A stretch of 64,000 bases of DNA from CAKSXP01 sp964609305 (GTDB lineage: Bacteria; Bacillota; Clostridia; Oscillospirales; Oscillospiraceae): contig CAZSRK010000001.1 of NCBI GenBank assembly GCA_964609305.1, positions 1-64,000 of the forward strand. The letters are read 5' to 3'. The translations under genes were made by a program, and so were the position numbers. Below, in pieces: positions 35,551 through 44,250 of this stretch. Under the pieces are notes generated by a model, which saw only the letters and a list, made by a program, of their open reading frames with translations, did not search any database and was not told the DNA's origin. Each line of letters opens with the position of its first letter. Positions within the stretch are counted from its first letter, which is position 1.

Positions 35551-36867
35551 GTGAAACTAAACAGCAGGCGCACAATACTCGTCGGCTTTGCCTTCATGTC
35601 CATCTGCGCGTTGTGGCAGCTTTACGACAGCATCGTCCCTCTCATCCTCAAAAACACTTTCGACCTCAACGACGCTCTGTCGGGCCTTATCATGGCGCTG
35701 GACAACGTGCTGGCGCTTTTCATGCTCCCTCTGTTCGGCGCGCTGTCCGACCGCACGAACACTCGCATAGGACGCAGGATGCCGTATATAATCGTCGGCA
35801 CCGTCTGCGCCTGCGTTTTCGCGATGGTCCTGCCCGTTGCTGACAGGATAAGCTCGCTTCCGCTTTTCCTCACGGCTCTGGGGCTGCTGCTGATCTCGAT
35901 GTCGGTCTACCGTTCCCCAGCGGTCGCGCTGATGCCGGACGTGACGCCCAAACCGCTGCGCAGCAAGGCCAACGCCATCATTAACCTTATGGGCGCAGTC
36001 GGCGGCATAATTGCGCTGGCCGCCATATCCCTGCTCGTCGGAAGCGAGGACAGGCCGGATTATATTCCGCTATTTTCTGTGATAATCGGCTTCATGCTCG
36101 TTTGTCTGATAATACTCGTATCCACGATACGCGAGCCGCGTCTGGCAGAGATTGCCCAGCGCGAGGCGGAGGCACTTGGCCAGGACGACGCGGATGATGA
36201 ACAGGGCCAGGATGGCGGCTCGATGTCCCCAAAGGTGCGCCGCTCCTTCCGGCTTATCCTGGTCTCCATCTTCCTGTGGTTCATGGGCTATAACGCGATC
36301 ACGACCAGCTTTTCCCGGTACGCCAACGTATACTGGGGCCTAACCGGAGGCTCATTTGCCTACACTCTGATAATAGCGCAGGCCGCCGCCATAGTCAGCT
36401 ATATACCCGTCGGCATAATAGCGACCAGGGTCGGGCGCAAAAAGACCATACTCGGCGGCGTTGTTATGCTTACCGTCGCCTTTGGAAGCTGCATTTTCTT
36501 CAGGAGCTTCGGCGGGCTGATATTCTTTTTCTTCATCCTCGCCGGTTTCGGCTGGGCCGCGATCAATGTCAACAGCTACCCCATGGTAGTCGAGATGAGC
36601 CGCGGCGCGAACGTCGGGAAATATACCGGTTACTACTACACCGCCTCTCAGTCGGCGCAGATAATAACCCCAATCCTCTCGGGCGCCGTGCTTGAATACG
36701 GCTATCTGCTCCTGGGCAGCGCGGACCCTGACGCGGGTTACGTCCTGCTCTTCCCCTACGGGGCGCTGTTCGTCGCAGCCAGCTTTGTGAGCATGCTGTT
36801 TGTCAAACACGGCGACAGCAAGGCCGTGAAAAAAAGCGGGATCGAATATCTCGACACGGACGGCTGA
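35551..36867 (+). CDS. MFS transporter of the GPH/sugar type
   Basis: A 438-residue permease with about 12 helices. It has the MFS loop motif DRTNTRIGRRMPYI after TM2 and a central charged loop (about residues 200-225). This motif resembles glycoside-cation symporters of the GPH/SLC45 kind. I chose the GTG start 11 nt after GAAAGGA rather than the ATG at 35539, which overlaps that site. The substrate is unknown; no sugar enzyme is adjacent. Confidence 0.8.
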   Translation: MKLNSRRTILVGFAFMSICALWQLYDSIVPLILKNTFDLNDALSGLIMALDNVLALFMLPLFGALSDRTNTRIGRRMPYIIVGTVCACVFAMVLPVADRISSLPLFLTALGLLLISMSVYRSPAVALMPDVTPKPLRSKANAIINLMGAVGGIIALAAISLLVGSEDRPDYIPLFSVIIGFMLVCLIILVSTIREPRLAEIAQREAEALGQDDADDEQGQDGGSMSPKVRRSFRLILVSIFLWFMGYNAITTSFSRYANVYWGLTGGSFAYTLIIAQAAAIVSYIPVGIIATRVGRKKTILGGVVMLTVAFGSCIFFRSFGGLIFFFFILAGFGWAAINVNSYPMVVEMSRGANVGKYTGYYYTASQSAQIITPILSGAVLEYGYLLLGSADPDAGYVLLFPYGALFVAASFVSMLFVKHGDSKAVKKSGIEYLDTDG

Positions 36868-36895
36868 TCCCCTGAAACGGTTCTTTGATAGGCTG

Positions 36896-36931
36896 AAAAA
36901 TCCCCGGAAACAATAGTTTCCGGGGATTTTT
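36896..36931. terminator. Bidirectional terminator between the MFS and beta-helix genes
   Basis: A perfect 16-bp stem (aaaaatccccggaaac with gtttccggggattttt), 4-nt loop, with A tract before and T tract after, so it works on both strands. Confidence 0.92.
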
Positions 36932-36966
36932 GCATCTAAGTGAATTGCATCTAATCTAAATCAATT

Positions 36967-38766
36967 TCAGGCTTTGAGGACTATATCGCCCTTATAACTG
37001 CCGGCGGCGATGTCAACGGGCCTTCCGTCAACAATCATGGAGGAGGCCACGATCCTGGCATCTGGCCCTATCTCCAGCGCCGTGAGGTAGCTGGTGCCGG
37101 TGACGGTCCACTGCGTATTCCCGAGAAGTTTGACAATAACGCCGTTGTTGACGGCGGGGCAGGCTGTGTTCGTCACCATGCCCATCTCGATGTTCAGAGC
37201 CTTGGTGATAGACGGAACGTTATGCTTTGCCGTCGAGGAGCTTATCGTGCTCTCGAGCTTTACGTTCTCAAACGAGAGTATCAGGTTTATCGGCTTCTCG
37301 GTCGAGGGCGGAAGCGGCGGGGGCGGGGCCTTCGGCGCGTCGCTGTCCTCCTGTGCGGGCGGCTCGGGCGGGGGGCCCTCGGGCAGGATCATGCCAACGC
37401 GGCAGGCATTGGTCGTGGCGTTATAGAAGTCGCCCCTGAGCTCCATATCAGCAAAGCTTGCGCGCAGGTCGGTGGAGTAGTCCTTCAAATCAAAGGTGAA
37501 CATACGGCAGTCGGTGAAGTTCTCGGCGTGCACGTCATGTTCAGGGTCCTTGACGGGCACGAGGTTATCCACCTCTATGCGCAGATCGTCGCCGAACATG
37601 CCGGGGTCGTCATTGTCCATGAGCTGCAAAATGACCCCGTTTCCGGAGTTTATGACGGAGTTTTTCACCTTCAGCTCGGGATAGCAGCCCTTGACGAGGA
37701 AGGTCGTAAGGCCCGTGTTGAACACGGCGTTTTCTATCACGGCCTCACCGTGCTGGTTTGCATGCCACATCAGGCCGAAGCGCCCGGAGTCGACGGTCGT
37801 GCCGTTTATGAAGTCGCAGGCGGCATACTCATTGGCCGCGATCAGCGCATAGTCGGGCACGCTTATTTTGCAGTTGTCAAAGCTGTTGCGGCAGGCGCCT
37901 ATTGAATAGGACCCGTATCCGCTCTCCCCGGTTATCTCGACCCGGCTGTTCACAACGTTCATACGCACACAGTAATCGCCGAACTTCTCCGGCATGTCCA
38001 CGCCGTCCGTGGACAGGACGCCCCAGCCTTCAGCCTTTATGGTGCTGTCAATATAGCTGGCCCTGCCGCTTCCGACGATATTGGTTGCGCGGTTGGTTCC
38101 GCGCAGGCCGAGCACCCAGGGAACACCGGACATGTTCCCCGTCTCCTCGCGCAGCTGTATCTGCTCCGCGGTGGTCCCGCCGATGCAGTCTATATCCGCG
38201 CCGCGGAAAGTGACCTCGGCATGGTCGGCAACGGTGACGGCGTTGCGAATAACGCCATGGCTGCGCACGCGCAGATTTTTGACTTCCGCCTTCGCTTCGC
38301 CCGCGAAGAGCATGCCGCTTCCCCAACCGGAGAAGTCGTTGCCGCCGTGGCCGTTCATGACGATGTCGAGGTTTTCAACGTCGTACTGCCCGTTTTCCAC
38401 AATAAGCGTATTGAACAGCGGGCCGTCAGAACGCACGCACACATCCTTCATGCCCTTATCGTCGTACTGTCCGCCGATGAGCGCGGAGCGCGCGCTGCGC
38501 TCCGGAATTATCTTCCCGTCCCTGACATACAGCGCGGTGCGATACCCCGTTGTGTCAAAATCGTCGACGGGGCAGGGGAAATCCTCCGTCACGCTGATGA
38601 CCGCGTTGACATAGCTGCCGGGAGCCAGAGGCTTCTCACGGCCGTTCTCGGTCAGCGTAAGCAGCTTGCCCTCGGGCGCAGAAAGCTCGACCCCTTCGGA
38701 TACGATCAGCTCGTCAAACGAACTTGTCTGCTCGATAACCGTATTTTTATCAAATATCATTGGCAT
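36967..38766 (-). CDS. Right-handed parallel beta-helix protein without signal peptide
   Basis: About 599 residues. From about 105 to 430 short beta segments repeat in the way seen in pectate-lyase or polygalacturonase-type beta-helices (runs of N-G-V-I, GNGV). A Pro-rich insert lies near residues 475-505. There is no Sec signal or anchor in the N-terminus, unusual for a supposed sugar-acting enzyme. The start is uncertain among four closely spaced candidates (38760-38772). It is divergent from the IclR gene. I give no enzyme call. Confidence 0.65.
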   Translation of the reverse strand: MPMIFDKNTVIEQTSSFDELIVSEGVELSAPEGKLLTLTENGREKPLAPGSYVNAVISVTEDFPCPVDDFDTTGYRTALYVRDGKIIPERSARSALIGGQYDDKGMKDVCVRSDGPLFNTLIVENGQYDVENLDIVMNGHGGNDFSGWGSGMLFAGEAKAEVKNLRVRSHGVIRNAVTVADHAEVTFRGADIDCIGGTTAEQIQLREETGNMSGVPWVLGLRGTNRATNIVGSGRASYIDSTIKAEGWGVLSTDGVDMPEKFGDYCVRMNVVNSRVEITGESGYGSYSIGACRNSFDNCKISVPDYALIAANEYAACDFINGTTVDSGRFGLMWHANQHGEAVIENAVFNTGLTTFLVKGCYPELKVKNSVINSGNGVILQLMDNDDPGMFGDDLRIEVDNLVPVKDPEHDVHAENFTDCRMFTFDLKDYSTDLRASFADMELRGDFYNATTNACRVGMILPEGPPPEPPAQEDSDAPKAPPPPLPPSTEKPINLILSFENVKLESTISSSTAKHNVPSITKALNIEMGMVTNTACPAVNNGVIVKLLGNTQWTVTGTSYLTALEIGPDARIVASSMIVDGRPVDIAAGSYKGDIVLKA

Positions 38767-38856
38767 CATCACTTCCTGTATAAATTATGCTAAAATTATA
38801 TTACACCGGCGGCGTATATGGCAGTGTCAGAATCCTGTCGGCCACGGCATTTTCCG

Positions 38857-38885
38857 TTGACATTTCGTGCACGAATGTCTATAAT
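38857..38885 (+). promoter_or_regulatory. Consensus promoter of the iclR-type gene with a palindromic operator
   Basis: TTGACA (38857-38862), 17-nt spacer, TATAAT (38880-38885). The spacer contains the perfect palindrome TTCGTGCACGAA (38864-38875), which fits an autoregulatory operator for the regulator coded 34 nt downstream. The same site could act on the divergent beta-helix gene. Confidence 0.75.
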
Positions 38886-38918
38886 GATGACAAATCCTTT
38901 ATATAGGAGTGATCTCAC

Positions 38919-39695
38919 ATGCCTGAAAACACGGAACATGCTACGATACAATCCGTCTCCCGCGCGCTTAGCATACTTGAGGTCATCTTTGAGTCCAACC
39001 AGCCCATGAGCGTCCAGGAGATAAGTCAGGCCCTCGGACTGAGCAGGACGACGGCGCACGGCCTTGTCAGGACACTGGTCGCCTGCAAGTACATCGAAAA
39101 AGAGCCGCTCACGCGCAAATACATGCCCACCTCGAAGATGTACGGGATGAGCTGCGCATACCCGGACAAGCTTAAGGTCATGCAGGTGATAAATCCCTAC
39201 CTGCGCAGCCTGCTGACGCGGTACCGCCAGACGATACACCTTGGCATCATGTCCACGCGCGACACCGTGCTGCTGCTCAAGGCGTATTTTCCCGAGCGCG
39301 TGCCCAACCTGACGCGCATATTCAATCTGCCCATGCACGCGACCGGAATCGGCAAAACAATGCTCGCCTTCCTCCCGCCTGAGCAGCGCGAGGCCATACT
39401 GGAAAACATCGAGCTTACGCCATATACCAAAAACACCATAACCGACCTTGACCGCCTGCGCGAGGAGATCGAAACCATACGTCAGCGGGGATACGGCTAT
39501 GACATGGCCGAATACCTCGACAACACATTCTGCGTCGGCTTTCCCATCCTCGGTGACAGGGACGAAGCCGTGGCCGCGTTCAGCGTCTCTGGACAGCAAA
39601 AGGATATCGAGCCGCTGTTTCCCGAGCTGATACCGGAAAGCCTTCAGGTCAGCAAGACCTGCTCCGGTGAGATGGGCTGGACCCCGATATTTTAG
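38919..39695 (+). CDS. IclR-family transcriptional regulator
   Basis: A 258-residue protein with an N-terminal winged HTH (about 8-68, TIQSVSRALSILEVIFES and the recognition segment LSRTTAHGLVRTL) and a C-terminal IclR effector domain (about 80-255). The usual activity is repression of a small-molecule catabolic gene. Divergence from the beta-helix gene makes that gene a likely target. The start has AGGAGTGAT 6 nt upstream. The effector is unknown. Confidence 0.9.
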   Translation: MPENTEHATIQSVSRALSILEVIFESNQPMSVQEISQALGLSRTTAHGLVRTLVACKYIEKEPLTRKYMPTSKMYGMSCAYPDKLKVMQVINPYLRSLLTRYRQTIHLGIMSTRDTVLLLKAYFPERVPNLTRIFNLPMHATGIGKTMLAFLPPEQREAILENIELTPYTKNTITDLDRLREEIETIRQRGYGYDMAEYLDNTFCVGFPILGDRDEAVAAFSVSGQQKDIEPLFPELIPESLQVSKTCSGEMGWTPIF

Positions 39696-39746
39696 CACGG
39701 CGTCGCAGGCTGCCGTAGCCTGTACTGCGCCTGCGCACTAAAAGCT

Positions 39747-39785
39747 GCCCTATACGGACGATTTTCGTCCGTATAGGGCTTTTTT
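39747..39785 (+). terminator. Terminator of the iclR-type gene
   Basis: Perfect 15-bp stem (gccctatacggacga with tcgtccgtatagggc), 3-nt loop, then TTTTTT. Confidence 0.93.
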
Positions 39786-39908
39786 GCCTTTTTGCCACGA
39801 TGACGGGGAAGGCCGCGCCGGCTGGCCCTGGGAACGGCGCAGAAAATCGCCGGAATTTTCGGATGTCCCGAACTCCGGCGCCGGTCAAAAAAATTTTCAA
39901 ATTTCCCC

Positions 39909-39962
39909 TTGACAATAATACGAAATCGGATTATAATGACCGCCGATATTACGAAATCGGAT
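39909..39962 (+). promoter_or_regulatory. Consensus promoter with a repeated 13-bp site upstream of the MarR gene
   Basis: TTGACA (39909-39914), 17-nt spacer, TATAAT (39932-39937). TACGAAATCGGAT occurs at 39919-39931, exactly filling the spacer, and again at 39950-39962, just after the transcription start and before the Shine-Dalgarno. The two copies are 31 bp apart, three helical turns. Each contains CGAaaTCG, a half-palindrome. This is a strong candidate for autorepression by the MarR-type protein. Confidence 0.75.
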
Positions 39963-39981
39963 ATACAACGGGGGTATGTTT

Positions 39982-40431
39982 ATGAGGTACAGACAGAGCC
40001 AAGACATGCGTGATTTCGCGCGCCTTTATAAGGAGCTTGAGGAAATGTATCATATACTGGCGGTACGCTCGGGGCTGTCCGACAGCGCCTTTATAATATT
40101 CTATGCGATGATAGAGCTCGGGGAGGGCTGCCTGCAGAAAGAGATATCAAACCAGTATCACATCAGTCCGCAGACGATCAATTCCTCGGTTCGCAGTCTG
40201 GAGAAAAAAGGGTACATATACCTGGAGCCCGGTAAAAGGCGCGATATGCACATCTATCTGACCGAGTCCGGCAGGCAGATACTTGAGCAGCGGCTGGGCC
40301 CCGTCGTGGAGTTTGAAAACGGGGTTTTCAACGCCATGCCGCCGGATGAACGCCGGCAGCTTCTGCACCTGACACGGAAATATATCGATCTCTATCGCAA
40401 AAAACTCAATACTTTTTCATCGGAGGACTGA
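39982..40431 (+). CDS. MarR-family regulator of the ABC exporter pair
   Basis: A 149-residue winged-helix protein. Residues about 40-95 hold the MarR HTH (LQKEISNQYHISPQTINSSVRSLEKKGYIYLE) and the wing RRDMHIYLT. It lies 237 nt before two ABC genes, so it very likely represses them. I chose the ATG at 39982 because GGGGG spacing at 39976 is too short. Confidence 0.88.
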   Translation: MRYRQSQDMRDFARLYKELEEMYHILAVRSGLSDSAFIIFYAMIELGEGCLQKEISNQYHISPQTINSSVRSLEKKGYIYLEPGKRRDMHIYLTESGRQILEQRLGPVVEFENGVFNAMPPDERRQLLHLTRKYIDLYRKKLNTFSSED

Positions 40432-40668
40432 ACATCGCAATGTTCCGCCGGACTGTGTTCCGGCCCCGGTCAGACAAGGTGACGAGTGCGCTCGGTTATT
40501 TTTCAGGATAACCGGGCGCTTTTTTCAACACAGCGTGCGTCTGCATGCGCTGCACAGCGCACCGGGCGCGCCCTTATCGGCGGCGCGAAACGCGCGGCCG
40601 GCACGGCCGAACAGGCCGGATACACAAATCTTCACATATTCTTGCAAAACACAGGGAGGGAACTTTTC

Positions 40669-42297
40669 ATGTTCAAACTGATAAGATTCCTGTCATCGTA
40701 TAAAGGACGTGTGGCAGTGATGCTCATATTGCTGTTCCTGCAGGTACTGGGGACGCTGTATATCCCCACCCTGACCGCGGACATAGTCAACAACGGCATC
40801 GTCGCCGGGGATCTCGACCACATCTGGCGTACCGGCGGCTTCATGCTGGCGGTCGCTGTTCTGATTGCCGCCGTCTCGATAACCGAAACCTATTTCTCCA
40901 CCTCTGTTTTTTCAAAAATGGGCCGGGATATCCGTGACGCCCTGTTTGAAAAATCCCAGAGGCTGACGATCGACCAGTTTAACCGCTTCGGCCCGGCGTC
41001 CATGATAACCCGCTGCACCAATGACATAACGCAGATACAGACGGCGTATATGGCCGGCACCGAGATGATACTTCCGGCGCCCGTCATGACGATAGCTGGA
41101 CTTCTGCTGGCTTTCTCCAAAAGCCCGGCTCTGGCCCTTGTCATTATCGGCGTCATGCTTGTGGTGTGTTTATTTACGATTTGCCTTGCAAGGAAGGCAA
41201 TGCCGCTTTTTTCAAAGCTTCAGACCCTGCTCGACAGGATCAACCGCACCCTTCGAGAGACTCTGACCGGAATCCGCGTTATCCGCGCTTTCAACCGCTC
41301 GGAGTTTGAGCGTGACCGCGCCGACCGCGCCTTCGGCGATTATGCGCGCAGCGCCATCCGCATCAACAAGATCTTTGCTGTCATGATGCCGATCATCATG
41401 CTGCTGATGAATTTCTGCACGGTCGTCATCATCGCCGTGGGCGGACAGCGGGTCGCGGACGGGCTGATGGAGATCGGCGACATCATGGCGCTTACGGAAT
41501 ATGCGGTCCTGATCCTCATGCATCTGATCATGGGCATCATGGTCTTTATGATATTCCCGCGGGCGCAGTCCTGTGCAAACCGTGTCAACGAGGTTCTTGC
41601 CGTCGATACCGACACAGCGGTCGCCGCGGGGCAGGCGAGCAGACACCCGAACAGGGCAAAGCTGGAGTTTCGCAACGTAACGTTTCAGTATCAGGGCGCG
41701 GAGGAACCTGTGCTCAACAACATAAGCTTTACCGCCGACATCGGCAAAACCACGGCGATCATCGGCGGCACCGGATTCGGCAAGTCGACGATAGCCAGCC
41801 TTATCCCGCGTTTTTACGATATCCAGAGCGGCACGATCCTCGATAATTTCCGGCACGGTAAAAAGGACGCAACGATGCAGGAGATTCGCCACGCGGCGCA
41901 GATCGCGCAGATCGATGAATTCATCAACGGACTCGAGGACGGCTACGATACGCGCGTCTCCCAGGGCGGCAACAATTTTTCCGGCGGCCAGAAACAGCGT
42001 CTCGCCATTGCCAGAGCCCTCGTAAAGAAGCCTGAAATCTATATTTTCGACGACAGTTTCTCCGCTCTGGACTTTAAGACGGACGCAAAGCTGCGCTCCG
42101 CTCTGAAAGACGAGGTGCGCGATGCGGCGGTCATCCTGGTTGCCCAGAGGATAAGCACCATTATGGACGCCGACCAGATCGTGGTCCTGGACGAGGGCCG
42201 GGTCGCCGGTATCGGCACACACAGGCAGCTTATGGAATCCTGCACTGTATACCAGCAGATTGCACGCTCTCAGCTAAGTGAGGAGGAATTGACATGA
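40669..42297 (+). CDS. Heterodimeric-type ABC exporter subunit with a shortened nucleotide-binding domain
   Basis: A 542-residue half-transporter: six-helix ABC transmembrane domain (1-320) and an ATPase with Walker A GGTGFGKST, signature FSGGQKQR, Walker B IYIFDDSFSALD. Between the Walker A and signature, the chain goes from YDIQSGTI straight to LDNFRHGKKDAT. In its partner and relatives about 33 residues sit there, including the Q-loop. The gap lies at about 41827-41841. The total length is 33 short of the usual about 575. The protein forms a pair with the next gene. Efflux function is doubtful because the Q-loop is gone. Confidence 0.85.
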   Translation: MFKLIRFLSSYKGRVAVMLILLFLQVLGTLYIPTLTADIVNNGIVAGDLDHIWRTGGFMLAVAVLIAAVSITETYFSTSVFSKMGRDIRDALFEKSQRLTIDQFNRFGPASMITRCTNDITQIQTAYMAGTEMILPAPVMTIAGLLLAFSKSPALALVIIGVMLVVCLFTICLARKAMPLFSKLQTLLDRINRTLRETLTGIRVIRAFNRSEFERDRADRAFGDYARSAIRINKIFAVMMPIIMLLMNFCTVVIIAVGGQRVADGLMEIGDIMALTEYAVLILMHLIMGIMVFMIFPRAQSCANRVNEVLAVDTDTAVAAGQASRHPNRAKLEFRNVTFQYQGAEEPVLNNISFTADIGKTTAIIGGTGFGKSTIASLIPRFYDIQSGTILDNFRHGKKDATMQEIRHAAQIAQIDEFINGLEDGYDTRVSQGGNNFSGGQKQRLAIARALVKKPEIYIFDDSFSALDFKTDAKLRSALKDEVRDAAVILVAQRISTIMDADQIVVLDEGRVAGIGTHRQLMESCTVYQQIARSQLSEEELT

Positions 42298-44141
42298 GTA
42301 TGGAAAAAGATACCCGTGAAACAACGACAAACGGCTTTGAAGACGAGATGACCGCTGATCGCGCTAAAAACGTCAAGGGCACAGCCCTGCGCCTGTTCAG
42401 GAAACTGTTAGAGCAAAAATGGAAGCTGCTGGTCATTGTTGTCAGCATTATTGCAGGCTCGGTCTTCAATCTCCTGTCCCCAAAAGTGACGGGTGTCGCG
42501 GTCAACGAGATTTTCAACGGTATCCAATCCGCGCTGTCGGATGGAAAGACCTTCTCGGTCAGCTTTGAAACGATGGACGCGGTGCTGTTTGGCCTTGCCG
42601 CGCTGTATCTGCTGACCTCGCTGTTTTCCTATATACAGCAGAACACGATGGCCAGCGTCTCGCAGACACTTACCCTAACCCTCCGCAGGGAGATCAGTGA
42701 AAAGCTGGGCCGCTTGCCCCTGCGCTACTTTGACAGTCACAAAAAGGGAGAGATACTCAGCCGCGCCACAAGCGACCTGGAGAAGGTGGCCGACACTCTG
42801 CAGGAGAGCCTGTCACAGCTCGTGACCTCGTTTTTCGGCATTATCGGCGCGTTTATCATGATGCTTATGATAAGCCCGACGCTGACTCTGATAGCGGCGG
42901 TGACTATCTTCATCAGCCTTATCACCGCGGCCCTTGTCTCCGGTCGGACGCAGCGCTACTTCGCCGCTAACCAGGAGGCGCTCGGCCAGCTCAACGCAAG
43001 CATCGAGGAATCCTTTACGGGGAATATCGTCATCAAGGCGTTCAATCTTGAGCAGACGACCGTTGAAAACACAAGGGTCCTCAACGACAGGCTCTTCCAT
43101 GCGGGCAAAAAGGCAATGTTCATGAACTATATGATAAGCCCGCTCATCCGGCTTATCAACCAGTTCGGCTATGTCGCCGTCGCTGTCGGCGGCGCGATGG
43201 CCGTTATCCGGGGCGCCATCTCCATCGGCGATATCCAGGCGTTTATCCAGTATGTCAACCAGGCGTCGGAGCCGGTAACGCAGATATCCTATACCGTCAA
43301 CTCCCTTCAGGGCGCCATCGCGGCTGCAGAACGGGTCTTTGAACTGCTCGACGAGCAGGAAGAGATGCCGGACGCGGCAAATCCGCAGCGGCTTGAATCG
43401 CCGAAGGGCAGCGTTAGCTTTGAACACGTCCGTTTCGGCTACAGCGCCGACCATATCCTGATGAAAGATATCTCCTTTGACGTAAAGGCGGGCAGCAAGA
43501 TCGCGATCGTCGGTCCAACCGGAGCTGGGAAAACAACGCTTGTCAATCTGCTCATGCGCTTTTATGAGCTTCAGGGCGGACGTATCACGATCGACGGCGC
43601 AGACATCGCCGGGATGACGCGAAGCCATCTGCGCTCGCTGATGGGCACGGTCCTTCAGGATACCTGGCTGTTCGGCGGCACGATACGGGAAAACATCGCC
43701 TACGGCCGCGAAAACGCAACGGATGAGGAGATCTGCGCAGCGGCAAGGGCGGCCCGTGCGGACCACTTTATCCGTACCATGCCGTCGGGTTATGACACCG
43801 TCCTCAGCGACGAGATAGCATCCCTGTCTCAGGGCCAGCGTCAGCTCCTGACGATCGCGCGCGCCATTCTGGCAGACCCTGCGATACTTATCCTTGATGA
43901 GGCCACGTCCAGCGTTGACACCCGGACGGAGCTTGAGATACAGAAGGCCATGGACGCGCTCATGAAGGGGCGCACCAGCTTTATCATCGCGCACCGTCTT
44001 TCCACCATACGCGACGCCGATCAGATACTCGTGATGAAAGACGGTACCATCATCGAAAAGGGCAGCCATACGGAGCTGATGGAGCTTGGCGGCTTCTACG
44101 CTGAGCTATACAACAGCCAGTTCTCCGCAAAAGCAGGCTGA
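42294..44141 (+). CDS. ABC exporter subunit, complete nucleotide-binding domain
   Basis: A 615-residue half-transporter, translationally coupled to the previous one by an ATGA overlap. Six-helix domain about 30-350; ATPase with Walker A GPTGAGKTT, the Q-loop TVLQDTWLFGG, signature here SLSQGQRQL, Walker B ILILDEATSSVD, and a normal switch His. As heterodimeric drug or peptide exporters go, this subunit holds the canonical sites. Nothing indicates the substrate. Confidence 0.92.
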   Translation: MSMEKDTRETTTNGFEDEMTADRAKNVKGTALRLFRKLLEQKWKLLVIVVSIIAGSVFNLLSPKVTGVAVNEIFNGIQSALSDGKTFSVSFETMDAVLFGLAALYLLTSLFSYIQQNTMASVSQTLTLTLRREISEKLGRLPLRYFDSHKKGEILSRATSDLEKVADTLQESLSQLVTSFFGIIGAFIMMLMISPTLTLIAAVTIFISLITAALVSGRTQRYFAANQEALGQLNASIEESFTGNIVIKAFNLEQTTVENTRVLNDRLFHAGKKAMFMNYMISPLIRLINQFGYVAVAVGGAMAVIRGAISIGDIQAFIQYVNQASEPVTQISYTVNSLQGAIAAAERVFELLDEQEEMPDAANPQRLESPKGSVSFEHVRFGYSADHILMKDISFDVKAGSKIAIVGPTGAGKTTLVNLLMRFYELQGGRITIDGADIAGMTRSHLRSLMGTVLQDTWLFGGTIRENIAYGRENATDEEICAAARAARADHFIRTMPSGYDTVLSDEIASLSQGQRQLLTIARAILADPAILILDEATSSVDTRTELEIQKAMDALMKGRTSFIIAHRLSTIRDADQILVMKDGTIIEKGSHTELMELGGFYAELYNSQFSAKAG

Positions 44142-44161
44142 ACGACAGCCGCATACCCGAA

Positions 44162-44196
44162 AAGAACCGGCATGGCCGAAAGCCATGCCGGTTCTT
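44162..44196. terminator. Terminator between the ABC genes and the histidine kinase gene
   Basis: Perfect 15-bp stem (aagaaccggcatggc with gccatgccggttctt) and CGAAA loop. Flanks are mildly A/T rich on both sides, so it may serve both convergent operons. Confidence 0.75.
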
Positions 44197-44250
44197 ACAT
44201 TTGCAGTTTTTCCCCACCGGAGCCGGAGCTTTTGCATCCGCGTGCCGTTG

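Noticed and set aside
36932..36955. Short direct repeat (tgcatctaa twice)
   Set aside because: Two 9-nt copies beside a terminator can arise by chance; no feature depends on them.
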